Both the position numbers and the translations under genes were made by a program. The notes beneath the pieces are model-generated. The model ran no database searches. It worked only from the letters and a program-made list of their open reading frames with translations, and was not told the DNA's origin. A stretch of DNA of 64,000 nt from Microbulbifer variabilis ATCC 700307 (GTDB lineage Bacteria > Pseudomonadota > Gammaproteobacteria > Pseudomonadales > Cellvibrionaceae). The stretch covers positions 62,001 to 126,000 of the forward strand of contig NZ_AQYJ01000026.1 in assembly GCF_000380565.1 (NCBI RefSeq), in the 5' to 3' direction. Positions 55,195-64,000 of this stretch are shown here, one piece after another (positions within the stretch are counted from its first letter, which is position 1; each line of letters opens with the position of its first letter).

Positions 55195-55697
55195 TGCGAG
55201 CTTGGCTCTTACTCTTCACACTTCTGTTCGCGCCAACTGGCGCGACTGAAGTTCCCACTTCCCTATTCGATTTTGAATTGCGCAGCCTTGCCGGGCCTGA
55301 GCGTATCAACTTGCAGCACTTCAAAGACAAGCCAAGCCTGATGGTACTGGTAGAACCCGACTGCCCCTGGTGCTTTCGTCAGGTTCGAGCACTCAACCGG
55401 CTTACACACAAGTGTTCACAACAGTTCCAGCCACTTGCCCTGGGTATTAACGGATCGCGCAAAGCACTATTGGCTGAGTATCGAAAATTGCGCCCGGAAT
55501 TTCCCATGTTCCAGGTGAATCGAAAACTCCAGCAAGTGCTGGGTGAAACTCCCGGCACCCCCTTCAGTTTTCTAATAGCACCCAATGGCAAGCCACTGCG
55601 CTGGCTCAGGGGTTATATTCCTGATGAGCAACTGCAGCCAATCCTGGAACAAAGCTTTGGTTTTACCTGTGGTAATACTTCTCAAAAAACGTCATAA
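55194..55697 (+). CDS. Secreted thioredoxin-like (TlpA/AhpC-TSA-type) protein (167 aa)
   Basis: A signal peptide (about 1-18, LLLFTLLFAPTGA) is followed by a thioredoxin fold with CPWC at residues 57-60 (VLVEPDCPWCFRQ) and a cis-Pro region GTPFSFLIAPNGKPLRWLRG. It should act as a periplasmic thiol-disulphide protein. The ATG overlaps the receptor stop in TAATG, so the two are translated together. The receptor plug has its own CxxC, which makes it a plausible redox target (inference). Confidence 0.88.
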   Translation: MRAWLLLFTLLFAPTGATEVPTSLFDFELRSLAGPERINLQHFKDKPSLMVLVEPDCPWCFRQVRALNRLTHKCSQQFQPLALGINGSRKALLAEYRKLRPEFPMFQVNRKLQQVLGETPGTPFSFLIAPNGKPLRWLRGYIPDEQLQPILEQSFGFTCGNTSQKTS

Positions 55698-55900
55698 ATT
55701 GAATGATTTAATTTTGTCCCTGGTAAAGCACAGGGGTAGATAGAAAAACAATCGAGCTTTTTCCATTAACTGCCCAACTAGATGCGCGGCGCTGATTTTC
55801 GAGAGAAGAAATATTTCCAGTGAAAATGATGCTTACGCTAATACTCCACCGTGAATACTCTAATATCCAGGTTAACTAGTAGCCGCCAGTAAGCCAAACC

Positions 55901-57298
55901 ATGACAACATCTCTACGCCAGCTTTCTGAGATGGTCCGTAAAAGAAAGATCACAGCGACATCCTTAATTGAAGAAGCCTGCGATAATGCGGTTGCCCACT
56001 CAGAGCTGGATGCTTTTATCTGCCTGGATAGGCAAGGCGCATTACAGAAAGCACAGCGCATTGATAACGAGCTGAAAGAAGGCAGCAATAACAGGCCTCT
56101 TGCTGGTATTCCCATCGTCGTCAAAGACAATATGAATGTGAGAGGTATGCAAACGACTGCCGGCACGCCTGGTATGAACTTCCAGGCCAAGGCTTCTGCC
56201 CCAATAATTGAGAATCTAGAGAAGGCCGGAGCTATCGTCATTGGAAAAACCAATTTGCACGAACTCGCCTTCGGCGTAACCTCTAATAACACCGCCTATG
56301 GCGCCGTCAGGAATCCCTGGGACAAATGCTGCTTTCCAGGTGGTTCATCCGGGGGAACAGCAGCAGCCATTGCCGCCGGGATCGTATCTGCAGGCCTGGG
56401 CACGGATACCGCCGGTTCAATCAGGCTGCCAGCAGCCCTCACAGGAATTGTGGGCTTTCGGCCATCCACTGGCTGCCTGAGCACCGAGGGAATAGTGCCC
56501 TCTGTGCCAGCGTTTGATACCCCAGGCCCCATGGCTGCCAACGTAGAGGATACCGCCTATCTGTTTGAAATATTAACCGGGTCTGCCCCACCCCAGGCAA
56601 AGCCACTCAATCAGCTGCGCCTGGGGCTTGCCCACCCGCTATTTGATAATCTCTCACCAGGTGTATACCAAGCTTTTAAAGCTGCGTTACATTCCCTTAG
56701 CTCCGCGGGAGCCACCTTAGTAGAAATCGACTTATCCTCATTAGTGAGTGCAGTCCTTGATGTTGGGTTTCCTATCGGATTTCATCAAATGAAAACCGCT
56801 ATGACCCAATTCCTGGCGAGCTACCAGCCTAATACCCAACTGGCTGAGTTGGTTGCAATGATCAAAAGTAAAGATGTAAAGGCTGTCTATCAGGAGTCAG
56901 TAATGGGCCCCAAGGCACCATCAAATGCCGACTATCAGACCGCTTTAAAGAGAATGCCTGGAGTACGCGACAGCTACCTGAAATTCATCCGGCAGCACCA
57001 ACTAGACGTGATTGTATTCCCAACAGCACCGATCGAGGCTCAACCCATTAGCACGTCATCTAACCAACTGGAACTGAACGGAAAAATGCTTCCGACTCTG
57101 GATACACTCATACACAACAATGCCACAGCAGCAGTCACCGGTGCTCCCGGAATAAGCATTCCTATTGGACGGGGTAATAATGGCTTACCGGTAGGTCTGG
57201 AACTGGATGGAGTGCCCGGCGCAGACTTAACACTTCTCGCCATAGCGAAGGAAATTGAGCTTCAGATACCACCACTGGTGTCGAATGGCCTGAAGTGA
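55901..57298 (+). CDS. Amidase-signature-family hydrolase (465 aa)
   Basis: The Ser-cisSer-Lys triad is complete: K75 (IPIVVKDNMN), cis-Ser S149 (FPGGSSGGTAAA) and nucleophile S173 (DTAGSIRLPA). The 24-residue spacing between the serines is that of GatA and malonamidase. There is no GatB or GatC neighbour and no signal peptide, so it is a stand-alone cytoplasmic amidase or allophanate-hydrolase-like enzyme. The substrate is unknown. A 203-bp gap without clear signals precedes it, and the next gene is convergent. Confidence 0.9.
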   Translation: MTTSLRQLSEMVRKRKITATSLIEEACDNAVAHSELDAFICLDRQGALQKAQRIDNELKEGSNNRPLAGIPIVVKDNMNVRGMQTTAGTPGMNFQAKASAPIIENLEKAGAIVIGKTNLHELAFGVTSNNTAYGAVRNPWDKCCFPGGSSGGTAAAIAAGIVSAGLGTDTAGSIRLPAALTGIVGFRPSTGCLSTEGIVPSVPAFDTPGPMAANVEDTAYLFEILTGSAPPQAKPLNQLRLGLAHPLFDNLSPGVYQAFKAALHSLSSAGATLVEIDLSSLVSAVLDVGFPIGFHQMKTAMTQFLASYQPNTQLAELVAMIKSKDVKAVYQESVMGPKAPSNADYQTALKRMPGVRDSYLKFIRQHQLDVIVFPTAPIEAQPISTSSNQLELNGKMLPTLDTLIHNNATAAVTGAPGISIPIGRGNNGLPVGLELDGVPGADLTLLAIAKEIELQIPPLVSNGLK

Positions 57299-57446
57299 AA
57301 TTTCAGGCCCCACCTAGCCTATTAATACTTACTCCTTATAAATCTCTTTATAAATCTCTACAGGCAATTGGTACATACCTGCTGTCGAATAGGGGCCACA
57401 TTAGAGATGTCTCAATTATTGATAGCTCACTTTAATTACTGACAGC

Positions 57447-58583
57447 TCACTTTAACTCCTCTCTTTGCTTTAAAACCATCACCTTAGCAAAAGACCGCAC
57501 ACTGACAGTCTCAGCCAAGTAGAAAGGAGTCTGAACAAACAACTTATTCCACTCACTGACCGTTCGTTCACGCCCTTGTGTTCCCATCAGCATCTGCATA
57601 TCCATTGCCGCTAAATTGAGATCTGCCCCTTTCTCCGGCAGTACAGCATCAACAATAGCTAAAGTCGCATTGTGTTCACCCATCGCCCGGTGAATATTCT
57701 TCAAAAGCTCTTTAGCCCTGGTATCATTTAGCAAGTGAAAAATAGCCACACACAAATAGATGTCCTTATCACTTACTGCATTTGGAAGTGGGTCATTTAG
57801 GATATCAGCAGGATAAAAGTCTAATCGTTTCCTAACAATATCATTCAGGTGAGTATGCCAATACTCTCGCGCAGTCGATTCTACATTGCTCCTATCAACA
57901 ATAACTGCAGTCAAGTGTTTGTACGAAGAAAGGATACTCGCACTTTTACTGCCCTTTGCGCCGCCCAAATCAATAATTCGACCAAAATTTGCCCAGTTAA
58001 AGTCTTGCAAATATTGTAAACTGGTAAGGTGATCAACAGTATCCATTGCATCGGAAAATAGATCACTAACCTTCGGGTGATCATTCATATAATCAAACAT
58101 CTCCCGCTCATACACACCTTCAAAAGGTACACTGCCCTCCTTGATATGCCCCTCAAAATTGGTAAACCATGGCCTACTGAATTCAGGTGAATTATGCATC
58201 AGGATCATGCTCTTTACGCTGTTGTCAGCGTTGGTACGAAGCACCCTTGAATTTCTATTATGGGAGAAATATTTCGATTCCCCTTCTTTAAAGACCCCCA
58301 TTGCACAGAGCATTCTCATCAATCGATAGAGGTATTGTTTGTCAGCATTGCAAGAATCCGCCAACTTCTCTATTGAAATGGCTTTATCTTCAATATGATC
58401 AGCAACATTGAGGCAGGCAGCAGCGTATAAACAACGAGACTGCCAAAATAAAGATCCTATTTGCATCAAACGAAAGGGAGGCGGCATCAGGCGGTTTGGA
58501 ATATTACATAAACTGTAAACCGCATTGGAAACCCTCTGAAAGATCCAGTTAGAAATCCTATTCTTTTGCATAGACCCGGGCAT
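57447..58583 (-). CDS. SAM-dependent O-methyltransferase, dimerisation-domain type (378 aa)
   Basis: An N-terminal winged-helix dimerisation domain (about 40-110: LADSCNADKQYLYRLMRML) precedes the Rossmann methyltransferase (about 175-375). The SAM loop reads DLGGAKGSKS, a variant of DxGGGxG. The later motif YLCVAIFHLLNDTRAKELLKN matches the hydroxyneurosporene/acetylserotonin O-methyltransferase family. These enzymes methylate hydroxyl groups of small secondary metabolites. GAGGAG precedes the ATG. The last codons and stop are part of a 12-base direct repeat (AGCTCACTTTAA, also at 57424). It lies 82 bases after a TetR gene on the same strand. Confidence 0.87.
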   Translation of the reverse strand: MPGSMQKNRISNWIFQRVSNAVYSLCNIPNRLMPPPFRLMQIGSLFWQSRCLYAAACLNVADHIEDKAISIEKLADSCNADKQYLYRLMRMLCAMGVFKEGESKYFSHNRNSRVLRTNADNSVKSMILMHNSPEFSRPWFTNFEGHIKEGSVPFEGVYEREMFDYMNDHPKVSDLFSDAMDTVDHLTSLQYLQDFNWANFGRIIDLGGAKGSKSASILSSYKHLTAVIVDRSNVESTAREYWHTHLNDIVRKRLDFYPADILNDPLPNAVSDKDIYLCVAIFHLLNDTRAKELLKNIHRAMGEHNATLAIVDAVLPEKGADLNLAAMDMQMLMGTQGRERTVSEWNKLFVQTPFYLAETVSVRSFAKVMVLKQREELK

Positions 58584-58665
58584 AAGAACTCCTCAGAAAC
58601 AAATATCCGATAAAAATAGCCATTAAAAGAAACATCTCTGTGATTACAAACAGAGACTTAAAAGG

Positions 58666-59259
58666 TTACATATTTTGTAAACCAGCCTTTAGGATTCGGC
58701 CATTAAAATCGGCAAGCTGCTTTAAAAACTCAGGCCCCATTTCCTGGCCCATTTGCTCCTCGAGAACTGGCTTGGCCAGCATGGGTAACATGGCAAGACT
58801 GACAAACGCTATCCTGAGCAAATCATATTCAATGCCAGTGTCCGAAGGTTCAGCGCCCTGAATTTCCGCCAATCTCCTGGCACCCCGCTGGCGCCCCCGC
58901 TCTAAAAGTTGGCGAATAACATTCTTTCCTGGCCCTTCATTAAGTGCCATAACCTTCAAGATTAGGGCTGGAAACCTGGGATTCTTCTGCATTGTGGCAT
59001 AGTAGAGATCGAAGAAGTCACCGAAATCCCAGTCGCCATCGAGGCTCAGCTGCTCAACCGCATTAATCAGGGGGAGCAAGGTTTGACGAATCATATCTTC
59101 GTATAAGCCATCCTTACTGCCAAAGTAATACCGGATCATTGATACCGCCACGCCCGCCTTAGACCCAATCTGGCGAGTGGTTACCCGGTGGTACTCATCG
59201 TTTAAAAAGCACTCCCGTGCCGCCTCTATCAACCGATTGGCAACATCCGACTCCCGCAT
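58666..59259 (-). CDS. TetR-family transcriptional regulator (197 aa)
   Basis: The start ATG 59259 follows AAGGA; the frame opens earlier with TTG at 59289. The N-terminal helix-turn-helix is classic (LIEAARECFLNDEYHRVTTR, then SMIRYYFGSKDGLYEDMI). The C-terminal ligand domain is all-helical. It probably represses its own operon and perhaps the methyltransferase gene downstream. The ligand is unknown. Confidence 0.93.
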   Translation of the reverse strand: MRESDVANRLIEAARECFLNDEYHRVTTRQIGSKAGVAVSMIRYYFGSKDGLYEDMIRQTLLPLINAVEQLSLDGDWDFGDFFDLYYATMQKNPRFPALILKVMALNEGPGKNVIRQLLERGRQRGARRLAEIQGAEPSDTGIEYDLLRIAFVSLAMLPMLAKPVLEEQMGQEMGPEFLKQLADFNGRILKAGLQNM

Positions 59260-60106
59260 ATTCCTTACCGTCCCCGATTCACAATCCAATGGAGGCTAAC
59301 AGGGTATAGCGCCACCTTCCAGAATGACTATTGTTCAATATAAGGGGTTTGTACGAACACTGAGAGCTTTACTACATAAGAGGACTTTACAGAAAATCAG
59401 GAACAATCTGATTCCCCATATACGCCTTCCAATTGAATAACCAGTCTGTCACTAGCGCGCCCATTCATACAGACAAACCCTAAGTCATCCAGATGCTCGT
59501 AATTGATAAATCATCGGGGGCTGGTTAACACAGGAATCTATAAAGAACGCGAATTTAATCCGAAATTCTTAAGAGGAAAATCAGATTTATCCAACTGAAA
59601 AGAACAAAATATAGGCACGAAAATAATCTTATTGGATTTTATTAAGTTTGTTTTAGTGTCAAAGCTGCGTAGAATTAGTAGATATTTATCGATATTTAGG
59701 GCCGCAACTCAACAGGCTTCTATTGCTAAATAGCTCAGAAGTAAAAGGCCCAAGATTTTTTCAAATAACCCATTTCCCTATAGGAGAACGGTAGCGTGAC
59801 ATAAGAGAAAGTAAAAGGCGCTGACCCAAGGTGCGGGAACACCAGGGGCCAGCTAACCAAATTGATACAGAGACTATCAAAGTGGCTACATGCATAGTAC
59901 GCTAGAAACCCGCTCGTCTTCAATGAAGTGGAGTACATTCAGCAGCTTGGAGCGATTCCCCAAGCTCTGGGAGCGTATTGCCTGCCTTTTCTTTTTCTAC
60001 GCCTACCGTTCCCGTGCCCCACCTCAAATTTCCTGCAAACACCGCCCTTCAAGCCTTTCCGTTACGGAATGCCTAATCATAGTATGTGTATCAGTAGGAA
60101 AAGAAT
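59260..60106. other. 850-bp region between TetR and csrA genes with RNA-like structure
   Basis: It contains the TetR promoter side on the left, an AT-rich middle (59550-59720), and a structured GC-richer block from about 59730 to 59870 with the hairpin listed separately. No protein-coding frame of convincing composition is present on either strand. Confidence 0.5.
59820..59853 (+). ncRNA. Long two-step hairpin, possible C4-like or CsrA-binding RNA element
   Basis: GCTGACCC pairs with GGGGCCAGC (one mismatch, one bulge). Inside it GGTG pairs with CACC around the loop CGGGAA, and TAACC follows. The GTGCGGGAACAC stem-loop followed by GCTAACC recalls the C4 antisense RNA class of phages (from memory, not checked). 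The loop also contains GGA, the core of CsrA-binding hairpins, and a csrA gene lies about 250 bases downstream. RNA boundaries are unknown. Confidence 0.4.
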
Positions 60107-60295
60107 ATGTTGATCTTAAAGCGCCGAACTGGCGAAAACCTAAGAATTGGAACAAATGTCTCTATCACAGTATTAGAGGTTAAGGGGAATCAAGTAAAGA
60201 TAGGAATACATGCCCCCAAATCCCTACCCGTGCACCGTGAAGAAATTTATAGACGCATTAAACAAGGAAAGGGAATAAGTAATAGCAGTCAGTGA
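60107..60295 (+). CDS. csrA: CsrA-family global post-transcriptional regulator (62 aa)
   Basis: The whole CsrA fold is present, with key RNA-binding residues L4, R6 and R44 ([42 protein letters not shown]). It binds GGA motifs in mRNA leaders and controls translation. Compared with the usual enterobacterial CsrA it is clearly diverged (K5, N11, T16, E24, H35, S39, L40), and it does not sit beside alaS or tRNA-Ser, so it is probably an accessory paralogue. AGGAAAAG precedes the ATG. Confidence 0.93.
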   Translation: MLILKRRTGENLRIGTNVSITVLEVKGNQVKIGIHAPKSLPVHREEIYRRIKQGKGISNSSQ

Positions 60296-60306
60296 AACCC
60301 TACGCC

Positions 60307-60334
60307 CCCAGCAAGGAAGCCCCAACCTGCTGGG
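60307..60334 (+). terminator. Hairpin after csrA
   Basis: A 7-bp stem CCCAGCA / TGCTGGG with a 14-nt loop that contains AAGGA lies 11 bases after the stop. No T run follows. It may be a weak terminator or a structured 3' UTR. Confidence 0.45.
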
Positions 60335-60586
60335 TATCCCCACATTAACCTAAATAGTTAAATTACTACTAGTACTAGCAGAGAATGAAATAACTTGAAA
60401 ATCAATAGAATTTAGGCAGTAAGGGGAGTTACTGCCATACCGTAGAGTACATTATATCGACAAAGGGACAGCCGTGAATTGGTCAGGTACAGAAATCACT
60501 CTTCATCGAAAGAAACTATTCTAGTTTGCTAAAAAGATATTACAGAATAATTAGGACACACCCTAGAAACCCATCAAAATGATAAT

Positions 60587-62560
60587 TCACTTCATATTTT
60601 TTTCTATGAATTCGATAATTGAGCTAAAAACAGCTACGTGATGCTCACTATCAGCAGGGCCATGAGCCATATCTGGATAAACTTTCCACTCATAGTCTTT
60701 ATTAAATTTACTCAACATCATATGCATACGATGCATATGCTCTATATCGACAACCTCATCCTTCTCGCCATGAATAATAAACACTGGGCGACTAAGTTCT
60801 TGAGCCAAGTATACTGGAGAGATATCCTTCAAGAGATCGTAATTTTTGACAGTGTCACCAACATTCTCTTGTAACCACTTAGTTTGAGCCTCTGATGTGT
60901 AAGGGGAGTTAAGATATAAGTTAACATCTGTAACACCAGCTATACTAACTGCACAGCGAAATAATTGTTGATGTTTAATAGCCATCATCAATGCTGCATA
61001 ACCACCATAACTCACCCCTGCTGCACAAATTTGTGAAGACGCAATATCCTTACGAGCGCCAACCACCTTTGTAGCCTGATAAATATCCTCAAGCATCAAG
61101 TTACCCCACTGCTGAATACCGGCCTCTTCCAGTTCAGCTGAATAGCCACTCGATCCTCGATAATTCACTCTAAGAACAGCATATTTATTCGCCACAAAGA
61201 ACTGCGTGTAATAATCAAAATACTGATGATCAAAAATACCCAATGGGCCACCATGTGGCATCACTATAAGAGGGTATGGCCCGTTTCCCTTCGGCATATT
61301 CAAAACATAAGGAATATCTATTCCCTCTACTTGAATCCAGTCATGAAATTGACGACTCTCAAGCCGACCATCTAAATGAGGAAACTTAGAGGCAACAAGC
61401 TGATCAGATTTCTGCCCTTGTTTTCGGATGAAATAGCGTCCAGGCTGATCGTGGGTCTCACTAAAGTAAAGCTTTACAGTATTATCGATACTTGCTCCCA
61501 CCGTTGTTTCCAGCAAACTGGTCATGCCATCGTTTACTTGTATGCTTTCATCTATATATTGATACTCAAGCTTTCCATCTCTAACAACTTTTACACCAAT
61601 TAACGCACCCGTTGATTCATCTATAATCAGATCAACAATATCATAGCTATCTGATCGGTAAACTACACTTTCTTCCCCAGTGGAAAAATTACACTGGTAA
61701 ACAGTACGATCTTTCTCAGCAGTTGTATCCAGACAAAAGTAAGCACCATCCTCAGGGCTAATAGACACCGGAATAAGAACACCATACTTTTCACCTGCAG
61801 ATGGCTTCTCCTCTAACTCTTCTTTCGTCCAACTCTTTATTGGAGTTGAAGAAATACCATCGGCAATCCTACTTAGGTGAAGCTTCCCTTCATCGAAATA
61901 CAGAGCAGATTCTGGCTGACCTGACAGGTCAAAGAACCATCGTGCGGCAAAGCCCTTAACCGAGGCTACTTCATTCTGAGCTGTAAATTGACCGCCATCT
62001 TTTCGTACAAGCTTACTCGCTTTCTGGTTAAGCAAGTTCAGTTTTGATACGTCTATCTTGTATACCTTGGAGTAAATCCCACTCTTGGCGTATAGAAAAT
62101 ACCCAGGCTCATCCGGTAAGGCATGAACTAACCAACCTGATGTTTTCACCTCAAATACTTTTGGCGGTAAACTTTTAGAACCTAAAACATCGAGCACCAA
62201 TAAACGATAAGCAGGCTTGGTATCGAGTAAATTTTTAACACCTTTTTTTAACTCCATAAATTGCGCAACAATATATCTAGGACCGATCCAGCGAATGAAT
62301 CGGATTGACGCATCCCTAGGTGTTAAGGCTTTCAGGTCAATCAATGTTCTCTTAGATCCATCCACACTATTCCAAATAACCAACTTCTGACTTTCATCAC
62401 CCTGAGCTACAGAGGCTACAAACTTCCCATCAGGACTAATCTGAGCCGTCATAGTTTCAACGGGCTTAAAGTAAGTTTCAGCAGGCATCGCAACTGCCGA
62501 CCCAACATTTACTATGAAACTCAACAAAGCTAATTGAATTAGCTGACAAACAATCTTCAC
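60587..62560 (-). CDS. S9-family serine peptidase, prolyl-oligopeptidase/acylaminoacyl type (657 aa)
   Basis: The start GTG 62560 overlaps the upstream stop in GTGA and has GGAGGT six bases before it; the TTG at 62587 is rejected. A signal peptide is followed by a beta-propeller-like region (about 35-390, with ISPDGKFVASVAQG). The alpha/beta-hydrolase domain has the nucleophile in GVSYGGYAAL, the Asp in HGEKDEVVDIEHM and the His in PDMAHGPADS. The enzyme is probably periplasmic and cuts short peptides or N-terminal residues. It is coupled to a secreted partner gene of unknown function. Confidence 0.92.
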   Translation of the reverse strand: MKIVCQLIQLALLSFIVNVGSAVAMPAETYFKPVETMTAQISPDGKFVASVAQGDESQKLVIWNSVDGSKRTLIDLKALTPRDASIRFIRWIGPRYIVAQFMELKKGVKNLLDTKPAYRLLVLDVLGSKSLPPKVFEVKTSGWLVHALPDEPGYFLYAKSGIYSKVYKIDVSKLNLLNQKASKLVRKDGGQFTAQNEVASVKGFAARWFFDLSGQPESALYFDEGKLHLSRIADGISSTPIKSWTKEELEEKPSAGEKYGVLIPVSISPEDGAYFCLDTTAEKDRTVYQCNFSTGEESVVYRSDSYDIVDLIIDESTGALIGVKVVRDGKLEYQYIDESIQVNDGMTSLLETTVGASIDNTVKLYFSETHDQPGRYFIRKQGQKSDQLVASKFPHLDGRLESRQFHDWIQVEGIDIPYVLNMPKGNGPYPLIVMPHGGPLGIFDHQYFDYYTQFFVANKYAVLRVNYRGSSGYSAELEEAGIQQWGNLMLEDIYQATKVVGARKDIASSQICAAGVSYGGYAALMMAIKHQQLFRCAVSIAGVTDVNLYLNSPYTSEAQTKWLQENVGDTVKNYDLLKDISPVYLAQELSRPVFIIHGEKDEVVDIEHMHRMHMMLSKFNKDYEWKVYPDMAHGPADSEHHVAVFSSIIEFIEKNMK

Positions 62561-63168
62561 TGCTCTACCTCCAGCGGACCCTGCCAACTATTAAAGAACA
62601 CATCTTGTACTCCCGTGCCAGACACTAGAGGATATAACTCAGTTAACGATCCAAGTGATGCTTGGATTTCATTAAAATCTGTTGCTATACGATTTTTTAA
62701 ATAAACTTCAATCGAATCTGATTTTCTCTGCTTACCTATGAACAGGCTGCCAATGTAATTGGTCTTTTCTGCTTCCACATGAAAACGCCAAGTACGTCGA
62801 CTAGACGTATCTAGCTTGTATGGAAGATTAAAATAAGGTGCATTAATTTGAGTAATTTGGTAAAGGCCTGAGGGGATAGCCATTAAGTAATAGCCTGAGG
62901 GCTTACCCTTTAGGCTGATATGGTAACGGTTATTTTTTCTCAGCCTGGTTTTTTTCCCACTTTCTAAGTAGGTGCTTCCGTTGGAATACAATTTAAAAAA
63001 TTCGATCGAAGGCGCCGTTCCATCCACATCAAGCTTCACCAGTACATATCCCTGCCTACTTCCCAAATCAGGTGGATTTTCATAAGATACCAGTGATAGA
63101 GTTCTTGCAATTACTGACTCCGATAAAAAAAGCGCAGTAAAAATGGCACTCTTTAAAAAGAGGGCCAT
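62557..63168 (-). CDS. Secreted protein of unknown function coupled to the S9 peptidase (203 aa)
   Basis: ATG 63168 is preferred because the product then begins with a signal peptide (MALFLKSAIFTALFLSESVIA); the frame opens at TTG 63219. The mature part looks beta-rich, with SRQGYVLVKLDVDG, YYLMAIPSGLYQITQINAPYF and RRTWRFHVEAEKTNYIGSLF. This resembles small DUF2846-like beta-sandwiches in which a P-G/S-x-Y-x-I strand precedes an export-type strand. No firm family is recognised. Its stop overlaps the GTG of the peptidase. It is divergent from a lipoprotein gene with similar strands. Confidence 0.75.
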   Translation of the reverse strand: MALFLKSAIFTALFLSESVIARTLSLVSYENPPDLGSRQGYVLVKLDVDGTAPSIEFFKLYSNGSTYLESGKKTRLRKNNRYHISLKGKPSGYYLMAIPSGLYQITQINAPYFNLPYKLDTSSRRTWRFHVEAEKTNYIGSLFIGKQRKSDSIEVYLKNRIATDFNEIQASLGSLTELYPLVSGTGVQDVFFNSWQGPLEVEQ

Positions 63169-63331
63169 TCGGCCTGAGTTACACTCTACCAGCCTTTTAT
63201 TCTCCAGATTTTGCGTCAAGATACCGCTTCCATAAGTTCAGGTTTGCAAATGAATGATACGGCTGAGAATATTATCTTAGAGCTAGTTGCAATACAATTA
63301 GCAGGCATCGACCAAAATTATGGAGAGTAAT

Positions 63332-64000
63332 ATGCCCGGGATAAAACCCTTCAGATGTATAAAGTTTTACCCACTTATACTTTTGACCTGTACAATAATT
63401 ATACAGGGCTGTGCGGGGCAGGTTAATATACTGCCTGCTCTGGAAGAGAGCACTCCTATTAATGATCAAGAGGGTATCGTAGTCGCTCGGATCATCAATG
63501 CCTCAGGTAACCCCCTACCCTTTAATCAGCTTACAATCAACCCTGAAAACCTGAATGAGTCAAAGTCAATAAAGCCGGAGCGCCTCCTAGCCGCAAAGCC
63601 AAAATTAAATGGCACGACCGTATTTGCCTCCTATGTCAAACCTGGAAACTACTCTCTGAGTAGCATTCGAGCGTTTTACGCCAATGGTAATGGATGGTAT
63701 AGCCGCTTTGTCAGTGCAAATGAAAAACTGGGAACCTTCTCCGTAAACCAGGGAGAGGTAACAGACCTCGGCACACTAATCTATTATCCGAAACCTCAAG
63801 GTGATAGGTATCTTGACCTCTTGATTCGAGCCCCAGAATCAGAGAAAGGTGAAGTGCTTACGAAATACTTCCCATTCCTTAAGTACAACCCTGAGGTACT
63901 TAATGGATGGCATGTTGATGAAAATGATGAGGAACGTGAATCAACGTATATATCTATTGCACAGAATCCTGTGACATACAATGAGCAGTATGTTTCGCCG
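63332..64000 (+). CDS. Lipoprotein of unknown function (partial, C-terminus beyond window)
   Basis: The frame is open from ATG 63332, preceded by TATGGAGAG, to the right edge (223 codons). A lipoprotein signal ends in IIQGC. The mature part begins with EGIVVARIINASGNPLPF and contains VKPGNYSLSSIRAFY and NQGEVTDLGTLIYYP. This is a beta-sandwich pattern like that in the divergent gene 62557-63168 (signal peptide, then a PG-x-Y strand). The gene is cut, so size and function cannot be given. Confidence 0.75.
   Translation, partial: MPGIKPFRCIKFYPLILLTCTIIIQGCAGQVNILPALEESTPINDQEGIVVARIINASGNPLPFNQLTINPENLNESKSIKPERLLAAKPKLNGTTVFASYVKPGNYSLSSIRAFYANGNGWYSRFVSANEKLGTFSVNQGEVTDLGTLIYYPKPQGDRYLDLLIRAPESEKGEVLTKYFPFLKYNPEVLNGWHVDENDEERESTYISIAQNPVTYNEQYVSP

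Noticed and set aside
1..64000. tRNA, rRNA, insertion sequences, integrases and attachment sites
   Set aside because: Looked for by characteristic motifs (TTCGA arms, transposase or integrase motifs, flanking repeats); none was found, though a covariance-model scan was not possible.

Overview
The window looks like chromosome of a marine, polysaccharide-degrading gammaproteobacterium, probably near the Microbulbifer/Cellvibrio group. That placement is an inference from gene content: a chitin-type LPMO with CBM5/12, TonB-dependent uptake, AhpCF, DHA2 transporters and CsrA. No rRNA, tRNA, insertion sequence, integrase or CRISPR array was recognised.

Region 1 (1-26.2 kb, all minus strand) is an envelope-machinery locus. 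Reading from about 26.2 kb downwards it encodes a small secreted coiled-coil protein, a 672-residue TPR protein, a 1045-residue TPR lipoprotein, a 194-residue TPR lipoprotein, a small secreted protein, a TolQ/ExbB channel, two TolR/ExbD proteins and an AgmX/PglI-type transducer. Genes are coupled by stop/start overlaps or short gaps. One TolQ, two TolR, an AgmX-type protein and several TPR proteins is the layout of the Myxococcus Agl-Glt envelope motor. After a strong terminator come a 4399-residue DUF11-repeat surface protein and, overlapping by one base, an OmpA-repeat/beta-barrel protein that runs off the left edge.

Region 2 (26.6-36 kb) holds metabolic and transport genes: a quinone-oxidoreductase-like MDR enzyme with a divergent LysR regulator, two tandem DHA2-type MFS transporters, a DUF4174 protein, a two-domain AhpD-like protein, an NAD(P)-binding protein, a secreted cysteine-repeat protein and an ExoD-like membrane protein.

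Region 3 (35.6-38.2 kb) is AT-rich. It carries a 2OG-Fe(II) oxygenase and a 213-residue protein with the Thr-x5-Cys, LSGC and His layout of the glutamine-deamidase toxin BLF1 (Burkholderia lethal factor 1).

Region 4 (38.2-45.7 kb) has a three-gene membrane operon (DUF2157, GDYXXLXY protein, CPBP protease) and a peroxide-defence block: ahpC, a tandem-domain 2OG oxygenase on the opposite strand, a second nearly identical ahpC, and ahpF.

Region 5 (45.7-64 kb) is a mosaic of mostly single genes: a secreted beta-helix protein, an AA10 LPMO, a condensation/PapA-like acyltransferase, a SnoaL-like protein, a DUF4360 protein, a Fur-box-preceded TonB receptor coupled to a thioredoxin-like protein, an amidase, a TetR/methyltransferase pair, a csrA paralogue behind a striking RNA-like hairpin, an S9 peptidase with a coupled secreted partner, and a lipoprotein cut by the right edge.
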